From contig JACONQ010000012.1 in NCBI GenBank assembly GCA_014281115.1, positions 1,736,001 through 1,800,000 on the forward strand: a stretch of DNA of 64,000 bases. The letters are read 5' to 3'. This document shows positions 13,201 through 22,870 of the stretch, one piece after another (the stretch's first letter is position 1; each line of letters begins with the position of its first letter). The notes beneath the pieces are model-generated. The model ran no database searches. It saw nothing but the letters and a program-made list of their open reading frames with translations, and was not told the DNA's origin. Both the position numbers and the translations under genes were made by a program. The DNA is from Laburnicola sp. R22_1 (Eukaryota > Ascomycota > Dothideomycetes > Pleosporales > Didymosphaeriaceae).

Positions 13201-14360
13201 AATTTTATTCTGCTCTATTACGCCTTCTTCTAACGACTCTTTGTCTAACTATTAGGGCTAAGGTTCTTCTAGAGCCTTAACTTTATCCTTAGTCTCTAAG
13301 TTAAATTTAGAGCTAATCTCTATTAACAATATTGGCTCTTTTACAATTACTCTTCTAGGTTCGCGCCTTCTTAGCTGCCTTTGTTCCTAGGGTGCCGCTT
13401 GTTAGAATCTTATAATTGTACTAATTAATTAGGTAGTTAGTTTATTAAAAGTATTCCTACTTAACAATATTCCTAAAGGCTCTGTATAAGCCCTATTTCC
13501 TTTCTCTACTAGATGTTGCGTCTCGCTCATATAGTTAGAGCGTCTTAATAGTCTATCTGCTAGGTTTTCCTTCTCTAGCTAGTAGATAATAATAAAATTG
13601 TACTCTGCTAGCCTCTTATAGATTCTAACCTACTAATAGTTTAATTTCTTTATGTCTATAAACTATTGCAAGTTATTATAATCTATAAGGATAGTAAATA
13701 GGATACTTAATAGGTAGTATCGCTAATATTTAACTCTTCTATTAATAGCTAGCAATTTCTTATTATGTGTATTGTATTAAAGTTGTGTGCTATTTAGCTT
13801 TTGTAAAAAGAAACTAATAGGTCACTATTACGGGGTTCTATTAGATTTGGGCATATTCTAGCTTAATATACTAGATATCGCGCTACCTAAGGCATCTACC
13901 TTAAGTCTTGTCTCTCTATTAGACTTAAAGTGCACTAATATAGGCACTACTATAAATGCGGCTTTTAACTCTTTAAAAGCTGCTCTTGCCTACGCATCTA
14001 GGTGTAAGGGTTAGCTTTCCTCTCTTCTTTAAGTATGCCCGCCCTAGGCAGCACTAGACTTCTTCTAAGTAAGTTTAGTAAGGGATAGAGCCACTCTTAA
14101 AAATCCTATAATAAACATCTGGTAATAATTTATAGAACTAATAAACACCCTAATATCGCGCACTATTTTAGGGAGCGGCCACTCTATAATTATTTTTACA
14201 CAGTGTTTATATGCCCTGACTCCCTTTTAGCTAATAATATAGCCTAGGTACTCTGTCTCTTCCTAATAAAACTCGCACTTTCTAAGTTTAATATATAGTT
14301 TGGCCTTATATAGCCTTTAGAGGACTTCTTTTACGTATTATTTATATTCCTCTTATATAT

Positions 14361-14520
14361 TAGAGAAGATAAGTATATTATCCAAATAGACAATATATAT
14401 TATATTACTTAGTCCTACTAGGACTTTATTAATGTACTCCTAAAATTGTGCTAGAGTATTAGTTAAAATAAATAGCATTACTAAGTACTTAAAGTGTCCG
14501 TACTTTATATAAAAAGCTAT
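14361..14520 (-). pseudogene. Gypsy-B reverse transcriptase relic
   Basis: Minus strand reads YGHFKYLVMLFILTN followed about 40 codons later by VYLDNILIFSN. These are the YGHYEYLVMPFGLTNAP-like and YLDDILIYS blocks of Ty3/gypsy polymerases, with Gly-Leu and one catalytic Asp altered by G-to-A changes. The rest of pol extends to both sides (roughly 10.4-15.3 kb) with broken frames. Confidence 0.85.
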
Positions 14521-15629
14521 CTTTATTTATTGCCTTTCCTAATTCTTATCCTATAGTATGCCTCTTAGATATTAAGCTTAGTAAAGAACTTCGCTTTTGC
14601 TAAGCTTTCTAAGGACTTAGTAATTAAGGGTAACACATAACAATTCTTAATAGTAATCTTATTAAGGCTGTAATAATCTATATATAGCCTTAATATACTA
14701 TCCTTCTTCTTTGCAAATAGAATTAGTGCTCTAGCTAGTAATCTTAAATATTGTATCTAGCCTCTTCGCAAGTAATCTGCAATATACTTACGTAAGACAC
14801 TTAGCTTACCCTTAGATAAGTTATAAAGGGGCTAATGGGGTAGTTGTTCTCTAGGGAGAATATTAATACTTAGGTTAATTGCAGAGTGTTCTACAAGTAC
14901 CTCTAATTAATTACTATTTACTATATTAGCGAACTCTTAGTATACCTATAGTATTATAGCCTCTACTAAGATTATAGATAACCTATTACCTATATAGTTA
15001 ATATAACACGCATATAATTCCGTAGTTAAGTCTAATATTATTAAACTAAACTGTTCTACGTCTTTAAGGGCCACTTTGGCGTAGTTAGGCGTATTCTACC
15101 TTAACTTTCCTTAAAACAATAATTAACCTATGCGAAAGTTAAGTTATAGATTATATGTGGCAATCTATAGTAATCCTAAGTATATCTTATACTTCCTTAG
15201 GTCTGCTACTATAAATAGGACCTAGTAGGTCTCTCTATAACCTCTAGCATTTACTAGGTGCACTTTAGTAACTATAGATCCATATATAGTAATATTTGCA
15301 CTATCTGCCGCCTCTACTATAAAGTCTAGTAAGAATATTACTATTAAATCTCTCTCCTTTACAAAGCGAGCAGAGATTACGTTAAGTTTAGCGCCACTAT
15401 TAACTAGTGCCTTAACTAAGCCTAAATCCCCTACTATAGCCTACACTATTATTGTAGTTGGCCTCTTTAGGTAAAGCATATTATAGAGCTTTCTAAGCTA
15501 CTTATTTTCCTTATACTTAATAATTGCGGCCAATAGGATAAAGTCTAGTCCCGCTGGCTCTTACCTTTTCTCGCGGACTCTAATGCGTCCTTAGGATAGA
15601 AAGGTAGGTCTGAATTTCTCTCCTTCTTA

Positions 15630-15672
15630 TAATTAGGGAAGACGTGGCCCCTCTTGCTATAGTTCTAATAAG
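15630..15672 (-). pseudogene. Gypsy-B gag zinc-knuckle relic
   Basis: Minus strand reads NYSKRGHVFPNY. The spacing is that of a retroviral-type CCHC knuckle (C-x2-C-x4-H-x4-C), with the Cys codons that can be checked turned into Tyr by G-to-A. This places the end of gag here, so gag runs from about 16.8 kb down to about 15.6 kb. Confidence 0.65.
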
Positions 15673-16814
15673 TAATCTTTAAATTATCTTTATCCTTTTC
15701 CTTTTGTGTTAAGATAGACTATTTATAGTTCTTATGCTTCTTTCTACCACATTTAGCTAGCCTAGCTAACTTAGTAGGGGGCGTTATTAACTTAGGCCTT
15801 TTTAATAAGTCCTTAGACTTGCCTTTACTCTTAGCAGACCGCTCTTTCTCTTAGTAAAGACAATTGGCAATCTCTTCTACCTCTATAAGAGTTTTCTTCT
15901 AAGAAGGTAGGTAATATAGAACTTCTCTACGTAGCTTATTATCTATAGAAGCTATAAATTTAGCTACCCTATAATACTTATTCTGCTCCTTGATTTTATT
16001 CTATAAAGGGAGAAGGTAGTTAAGTAAGTCTATTAGAGACTGGCCTGCCCTTTAGCGGCAGTTCTTTATCGCCTTAAACGCTGTCTGCCAGCGTTCTAAT
16101 AAAGTGCCTAGGGCATTAAGCATTCATTCTATTAATATCTGCTAGGTAGAAGTCTATTTAGGGTCTGTCTATTATTATTAATTAGAATACAACTCAAATT
16201 AACTTTAAAGGTCCTTAGATAGATTCTATCTACTAAAGGTAACCTTACAATCTTCTATAACAAAGTAAGAAAGTGCTTACAAAAAATAAAACTTATAATC
16301 CTACTTCTATTAGTTATAATCGCGATAGCTCTTGCGGCTATAGATGTGTAGTAGGGGTAGTTGCAGTAAGGTACTTTGTTTAGCGGCTACTAGGAATAAT
16401 AAGGCTATAGTGGCCACGCGCGGGGTACTAGTAAGCTTATTAAGAGCTACTATATCGCTAGCTTTATAATCTTATTATATGTCTTTAATGTGTTGTATTT
16501 CCTATTATTTATATTTTTTACGCGCCTAATCTTGCAATTCTGCAAGACAAGCTGCCGTTCTATCAGCTTCTGTTATATTTGGCTCTATCTAAGAGCCTTG
16601 CGAACTCTTAAGGCTATTATTAATTTCTTCTTAGGTAGCCTCCCTGAGTTTCTCTACTTATTCTCCTGCCTACCTAACAGCACTAGCATACTGCCAAGTA
16701 TTCCTAAATAGGCCGCCTGGCTCCTAGCTTGCGAAAGTAAGGCGTCTTCTAGACCTACATATTGCTATTATAGCAGCGAGAATTCTACCACTACCTATAA
16801 GAGAGCAATTCGAA

Positions 16815-17003
16815 TATAAGGGCGCCACTAGGACGCCTAATAGTTAATATGGCAGAATAGAATAATATTAAAAGGTAAGTGGTAATGAGACAAATTGCTA
16901 CCCACTCTTATCTAAAGTAAGGAGATTTTTATCTAAATCTCCGCTAGGCCCAAAGGAGACATAAGTCCCCATTTAGCCACCTAAGTAATAAGGAGGCCTT
17001 ATA
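16815..17003 (-). repeat. Gypsy-B right LTR (5' LTR)
   Basis: Begins TATAAGGGCGCCACTAGGAC and ends GGCCTTATA, followed directly by the second ATAAG duplication and the resumed Gypsy-A sequence. Confidence 0.88.
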
Positions 17004-18609
17004 ATAAGGGCTATAATTTAGAAAGTAATACCTAAAAAAAGTTTTTATATATGCCTAGAAAGATGTTATTGCGTTATTATCTTAAAAAGTATAGCTAGCT
17101 ATAGTTATTTAGTATTTAATTACTAGGTAGTTAATATTAGAGTTTTCTATTTCTTACTACAGTATTAACTTAAAACTCCTAGTTAATTTAAGTTATAATT
17201 TATCCTTCTAGGTCTTTACATCTAGTTTACCTTTTCTAGCTAGACTTTTAAAAGCCTATAGAAATATCTAAATATCTATTTTATTAAAGAAGAAGAGCTT
17301 ATAAAACTTCTTGCATATCTATTAGAGAGTAAAGAAATTATAGTAAGTCTTTTCTAAAAATTTAAAGAGTGCTTTAGGTCTACAATTTTCTTAAAGGGCC
17401 TAATTTATTTAATACTAATTTTGCGCTGCCTTTTAAGGCGCACTTTTAAGGTAGCTAAGAATAGCTTTTATAAGGTTGTCTTAATCTTCTTTATTATTAT
17501 TATCTTAGTAATAGTCCGCGTTTATACAGATTTTATTACGTATATTCTTTAGCTAATCTTTAATATTAAGGCTAAATTAACCTTATCTATAGTACTTATT
17601 AATATTAGGTAGCTTTGCAAAGCGTCCTAGCTTAGACACACTAGATAGGGCGGCTAAAGTATATTTACTTTAAAATATATTAATCTAGGCGCTATTAGTA
17701 AGTTTAGTTTATATATATTCTAGAACTAAAGAGTAGTAAAGAGTATTATCTTATTATAGAGTAGGCACTATAAGCTAGGGCGAATATTATAGTGTATATT
17801 AGAGCGCGACTAAGCGGGATAAGCTCTACTTAGCTGCCTAAGAGCAGTGTAAACTATATAGTAGATTAGGCGTTCCTAGGCTAGAAGATTTTAAGGGGAC
17901 TTAAGTGTGGTGCTGTAGATTATAACTATCTTTAATAAAAGAAAAAACTTTCTTAGAGCTAAATAAGCCTTATTTAATAGCTACTTAATTAGTAATATTA
18001 GGCTAGAAGTAAAAATCTTCTAAGAATATATACACTATAGTGTTAGGTGTTATTATCTTAAGTATAGTAAAAGCTTATTTAAATATATTAGCACGCTTGC
18101 ATAAAGCCTAAATAAGAATCTTCTATTTAGAGTCTTTTTTAGACTTTATAATAGCCTTAGTTACTAAACTTAGTGCTATTTCTAAAAATAGACCTTAAGA
18201 AAAGTAATATTAAGCCTAAAGCTAATAGGTGGCAAGTAACTATCTTATTTCTAAGCTATGCTAGATTAATTAGTCTAGCTTAAATATTTTTATAAATATA
18301 GTATACTTACTAGTAGCTTTAAGTTTAGCTTTGCCTTAGTGTGTAAGCTACTTAAGGTTTCCTATTAAAAATTTATTGCTTAGCTAGTCTACTTTAAGTA
18401 TAGTAGTATAGTAATTATACTATATATTATAAAGAATTTCTTTAGAGTAGACCTTTTTTTGTAGTTTATTAATGCTTTTTTTCTTTATAAGGCTAGGGGC
18501 AAAGCAACTAGTTATCTAGAGAGTAGCTATTAGCTACTTTCTGCGCTAGATAAATAATAGCTTACTAGTAGAGTTAAGTAGGAAAATCTTCTTAAGGTAA
18601 ATATTATAT

Positions 18610-19574
18610 GTGTATTATTTTTTCCTTTGGCTATTTTTACTATAAGGGATGTTAGCTAGCCATAGTAAGCGTGTACGCTTAGTTATTAGTTATATAATAA
18701 GTTACGTAATATTAACTATATTAGTTAGGTACACTATACTTTTGTATATATTAGTAACTACTTTATACTTATATACTATAATTATATATAATGTGTTACT
18801 ATAGGCAGAATAATTAACTATTAACTAGCTTTCTACAAGTCCACACAATAGGTTAAAATACTCCTTAGCGACGCTTGCTTGTCTTGTTCTTTACCTTATT
18901 CTCCTACTACTATGTTAAACGCAATACTATAGCTAAACTAACTAATACAACTTGTTTTTACGTCTAGGGCACTTATTAAAGTATATATATAAGTTAATAA
19001 AGCTGCAATCCTCTTATATACTAAAAGGCTAAGAGATATATTTAAAGAGATAGATATATAGCATCTAAGAGGCCTACTAGACCTATGCAAGGTGTGGACA
19101 GATCTCTAGATTGTCTAGCTTAAGGAGGTTAGCCTATAGCTGCTATATAAGCAGTTATATAACAGTCTAGTATATATAGTGTATATAGTAAAGCTCTAGA
19201 ACTTTTACCTACTAAAGAAGTATCTTTAGAATAACTATAACTATAATCTTGCCACCTATATATGGTTAACTACTATTAAAGAGAACAATAATAAGGACTA
19301 CATGCACTAGTATCTCTACTTACTTATAATCCGCAACACTATATAGATGTGTCTCTACTAGTAGGCTAATAATAATAATAATAACAAGACTATAATAAAA
19401 ATAACACAAAATAGGTCCTTTAAAAGAATAGGTAACTAAAAGAGACAAAAGGGCGTGCGTACGACAATCGTAACACAGAGTAACCTAAGGACTGTTGCTA
19501 TTATCTATAAAGAGATACAAATAATAAACTATTGCATTACTAAATAATATCTATATTAAAATATCTATTAGAGA
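18610..19574 (+). mobile_element. 965-bp insertion with gag-like coding relic
   Basis: This segment is absent from Gypsy-A copy 2, where the flanks join directly near 47263-47275. TAAATATTATAT (12 bp) stands at both edges (18598-18609, 19575-19586). From about 19015 to 19555 a plus-strand frame is open except for TAA/TAG, reading for instance YTKRLRDIFKEIDIQHLRG, then YLATYIWLTTIKENNN-like sequence and an Asn run. The helical, Gln-rich style resembles a Ty1/copia gag, which is inference only. A 12-bp duplication is too long for an LTR element and suits a target-primed insertion. Confidence 0.6.
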
Positions 19575-20057
19575 TAAATATTATATAGACTATTATTAGT
19601 ATAGTGTAGGCAAATATCTACCTCTATATTATTAATTCTAAAACTATCTAGGAGTAGAGAGAACATAGAGAATATTCTAGAAGTCTCCTAGATTAAAGAG
19701 TAATAGCTTACTATAGTATAGGTAGTAGTAGAGTTAAGTAAAGTAGGAGTTATAAAGAGGATGTAGCAAATAGACCTAAAGTAGTAGGTCTTATATAGCG
19801 TATAAGCTAGCGTATAGTCTAAGCTAAAAAAAGATTAGGTAAAAGATAAAGTGTAAAATAAAATATATAAAACTTTAACTTTTATATTACCTCTATAACC
19901 TAGCTCTATACCTTACACCCTTACTATAATAGCGCTAAAAAGTAGTTATTAGGCAAGTTAGCTCGATAGGGTATAGCGTAGTAGTTATTGTTTAGTAATT
20001 ATTATTTATTTTTTAGAAACTCTCTGCCTAATTAGATAAGCAACCTATTTAAGTAGG

Positions 20058-20300
20058 CCTTAGCATAGTATAACAATACTATTTAGCACTAAAGTAACTA
20101 ATAAACTTCTAGCCTAACCTAGTAAGTAATAGCCTAATCTACCTTAGCGTAGTATAGTAGTACTACCTAGCACTAAAGTAACTAATAAACTTCTAGCCTA
20201 ATCTAGTAAGCGATAGCCTAACCTACCTTAGCGTAGTATAGCAATACTACCTAGCACTAAAGTAACTAACACGCTTCTAGCCTAATCTAGTAAGCTAAAA
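20058..20300. repeat. 84-bp tandem repeat in Gypsy-A copy 1 leader
   Basis: Three tandem units of 84 bp start with CCTTAGCGTAGTATA at 20058, 20142 and 20226. Each unit contains AGCACTAAAGTAACTAA and CTTCTAGCCTAA. The same three-unit array with the same period is in Gypsy-A copy 2 (47757 on), so it belonged to the element before either copy inserted. It lies just inside the 5' LTR, in the leader. Confidence 0.85.
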
Positions 20301-20394
20301 CTTTTACTAATTTAACCACCTATAGATAGTGTCTTAAGGGAGAAGTAGATATTATATTACTATCTACAGCTAAAGAAATTTAATCTTAGTATAA

Positions 20395-20672
20395 TATAAG
20401 GACAGTATATAGTCTTATAGGACAAACCTCTTAGGGATAGCTAGTATAGTTAAAAGAGATAACTAAATTAAGACTATACTAAGATAGGGAATAAGAAAGA
20501 AACCTAAGAGGCCCTTACTTATATAGTAGGCTATATAGAGCATAGGCCCACGCTAACTACATACTAATACTAACTAGAAAAGGCGCCTTCTATAAGATAA
20601 AAGATGCTATTAGAGTGTGAAAGGAAAGGTAATGGTAAATAACTAGTAGGGAGGTAGCCACGAACTATTATA
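20395..20672 (-). repeat. Gypsy-A copy 1, right LTR (5' LTR)
   Basis: Begins TATAAGGACAGTATATAG and ends CTATTATA. The target duplication TAAGC follows at 20673-20677. Confidence 0.85.
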
Positions 20673-20677
20673 TAAGC

Positions 20678-22360
20678 TTTCTTAGAGTTATTACTTACTT
20701 TATTAGTAAGATTTTTTTTACTCTAGATCCATATTAATAAGCGTATTTTTATAGTAACTTATAGTAATTCAAATATAAAACACTAATAACTTAACCTACT
20801 TATTAGCTTTTATAACCTTTTTAGAGACTCTATAGTAGCTATGTAAGCCTAGCTTATACTTTAGGTAATTAGGAAGTATAAATTTAAGTTAAAACTCTAC
20901 TATTTTATAGGTAATAATGCTAACAATAATAGCACTAGATTTATTAAGTATCTACGTAATAAAACTAGCCTTAATATTAGAAATTAATACTATATATACT
21001 GCGCGAGTTATATAATTAACCTAATTATTAAAGCTCTTATTTATAGCAATAGAGTAAGCAATTTTAAAGCTAAGCTTACCCACGCATTGCCCTAGAAGCA
21101 ATATTAATTATACTAAAGGTATAGAGTTATTAGAAAACTGTATAATTTTATAAATATAGTATGCGTCTTATATAAATATTATAAGCTTTTCTATACAATA
21201 TAATAAATACTTAATAATAATAACACATTATAGACCTTTAGCACCCTTAATTTAATCTAGAATAGTAGGATTAGGTAGTACAGCATTTATCTTATGCTAT
21301 TACGCTACTATAAGCTTAAAACTCTAATTGAAAAGTTTATATAACGCGCCCATAATATTAATAGCCTTCTAAAGGTCCCTAGTAGTAATAATAATAACGT
21401 TAATAGGTTCCGCAAGTACAACCCTATACATAACTAATTAATAGATAATAATTAGAAGGAGGTCTACGCAATTATATAGGTCTTATAAGAGTTTTATAAA
21501 ATATATAAGGCTCTAGAGTGTGCCGCTAGTATTAGCGAATTTAGATCCCTCTAGTAGATAATTATTAAGTTATAATAACCTTATAAGTTACTTACTAAGC
21601 GCGTATATAAAATTAATAGCTATATATAGTTGTCTTATCTTATTAAAGATATTACGCTTACGTAGTAGAAGCTTAATATATACTTTATTAAAATTATTAT
21701 AAATCTAGACTTATCTCTTTACTATATAGCTACTGCATTACACTTATAGCTCTACATCGCCTAGTTTAAAGACTACTAGAAAAGGCACCCTAAGTAGTAT
21801 TAAAAAGCCAATTGCTTACTGCGCTATATATTTAAGGCGTATATTAATACTAAAAAGGACAATATTAAGCTACCTAGGTCCCCTCTAACGTTGCGTAAGG
21901 TACCTGGGGCTTATAAGGGCAACACGTAAAGGGCTTAAATAATAAGTCTTATAAATATTATAAGTATATAATATAGCTTAATAAGTACTTAGACAATCTG
22001 CAAAGAGACCTTAGTAGCAATAATAAAAAGTTAATATAACTTATAGACAATCTACACTATTAGTAGATTAAAGTAGGCTAAAAATATTACCTAATCCTCT
22101 ATAAAATAGCGATAGATTACCTCTTTGTGCCTTACACGTCCTATAATTATAAAAGGTAATTTAGTTCTACTAAACGTATAATTATATGCAATTGTAATAG
22201 TCTTATAGGCTATATAATTAAGGCCTTATAGTTATAGAAGAATTAGCTAGATAAAAGGGTTATTAAAAGCGATCTAATAAGCCTTATAAAGGTAATCTCT
22301 AAAAGAGAAGCCTTATTAATAACCTTTTCACTAAAAAAAACAATAGATTACCTAATTAGA
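20678..22360 (+). pseudogene. hAT-family transposase relic
   Basis: Plus-strand frames decode to hAT transposase blocks. SKIFFTLD near 20705 matches the K-I-x-F-T-L-D-x-W-T-S block. FIGNNANNNSTRFIKYL near 20907-20957 matches the D-N-A-S-N-N-D block, with Asp changed to Asn. YCASYIINLIIKALIY near 20995-21045 matches the R-C-x-x-H-I-L-N-L-x-x-K-A block. At least one frameshift separates the first and second blocks, and TAA/TAG stops are frequent. The C-terminal dimerisation region should lie around 21.9-22.3 kb but I could not read it. The element was split by Gypsy-A copy 1, and its left end is not certain. Confidence 0.7.
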
Positions 22361-22395
22361 AAATCCCGCCCTACTATACGGCGTAGGGGGATTTT
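22361..22395. other. Hairpin at the hAT/island junction
   Basis: AAATCCCGCCCTAC is followed, after an 8-base loop, by GTAGGGGGATTT. The arms pair over 12-14 bases with one gap. It sits exactly where the TA-rich relic gives way to normal-composition DNA, so it may be a terminal or subterminal hairpin of the hAT element. Confidence 0.5.
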
Positions 22396-22472
22396 ATAGA
22401 GCGTACTACAGTTATAGAATATATTTTAACATCTCTAGGGGCTCCTGTATGTACTAGGCTCTCCTACAGGCC

Positions 22473-22515
22473 GTAGCGTAGAGCGATGGGGGTCCACCAT
22501 ACTGTACTACGCTAC
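22473..22515. other. Inverted repeat (cruciform-capable)
   Basis: Perfect 9-bp arms GTAGCGTAG (22473-22481) and CTACGCTAC (22507-22515) enclose a second, imperfect pair ATGGGGG/CCACCAT. It lies just inside the normal-composition island and outside any coding sequence. It could be a transposon end remnant or a structured terminator-like element. Confidence 0.5.
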
Positions 22516-22870
22516 ATTGGAAGCCCTGTTTAGCTCATATATTTGTATTCGACAATAACATGCAGGTTGACGTTAGCTGGAGCGCCTAGAACAAGCTTTA
22601 CACTTGTCGCTCGCTCTCACCTCACCCGCGTGTATGAACTAATCCTCCATGTTAATAGCAACACTGCCATAGCGAGCTCATCCTTGAAGAGAAAAAAATC
22701 CCCGTATAAGATACAGATACATAAGCACGATTGTCCTCAAACTCATCTAGGTCGATGGTCGTCGCCGCACGCCCTTCCAATCTGAGTCCAGGAATGGAGG
22801 CACAGCTTTATAAGGACCATGTTCTGATATTTTGATTTCCCCCACATTGCTCGCACTCTTTGTTCAAATA
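22516..22870. other. Intergenic sequence, normal composition
   Basis: Balanced base composition, with CA/TG steps present, so it is not RIP-affected. It lies downstream of the minus-strand gene and probably includes its 3' UTR. The open frame seen on the plus strand here lacks an ATG start and is not protein-like. Confidence 0.5.

Larger units (their letters stand above)
10038..17003 (-). mobile_element. Gypsy-B, nested Ty3/gypsy LTR retrotransposon relic
   Basis: A complete 6966-bp element inserted in Gypsy-A copy 1. LTRs of 189 bp (10038-10226, 16815-17003) are flanked by the duplication ATAAG (10033-10037, 17004-17008). The empty site is seen in Gypsy-A copy 2 near 45664-45680 (GCGTATAAGAGC). 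A CCCCC tract after the left LTR, next to TTCTAGAATT, is a minus-strand polypurine tract. The gag zinc knuckle lies at the right and the reverse transcriptase in the middle, as expected for minus-strand gag-pol. It is less RIP-worn than Gypsy-A. Confidence 0.88.
4389..20672 (-). mobile_element. Gypsy-A copy 1, Ty3/gypsy LTR retrotransposon relic
   Basis: Two LTRs (4389-4676 and 20395-20672) face the same way and are flanked by the 5-bp target duplication TAAGC (4384-4388, 20673-20677). Coding order is minus strand. A C-rich tract directly right of the left LTR (4678 on) is the complement of a polypurine tract, and the reverse transcriptase reads on the minus strand. The 16.3-kb span includes two later insertions: Gypsy-B (10038-17003) and a 965-bp unit (18610-19574). 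Without them the element is about 8.3 kb. Every frame is broken by RIP-type stops. A second copy lies at 36.7-48.4 kb. Confidence 0.85.

Noticed and set aside
16490..16711. 73-codon plus-strand open frame
   Set aside because: It lies antisense to the gag region of Gypsy-B, has a Leu/Phe/Ile-rich low-information composition, and no start context. A by-product of the minus-strand relic.
22543..22785. 80-codon plus-strand open frame in the island
   Set aside because: Begins at TTG rather than ATG and has no protein-like features. It lies in the likely 3' region of the minus-strand gene.
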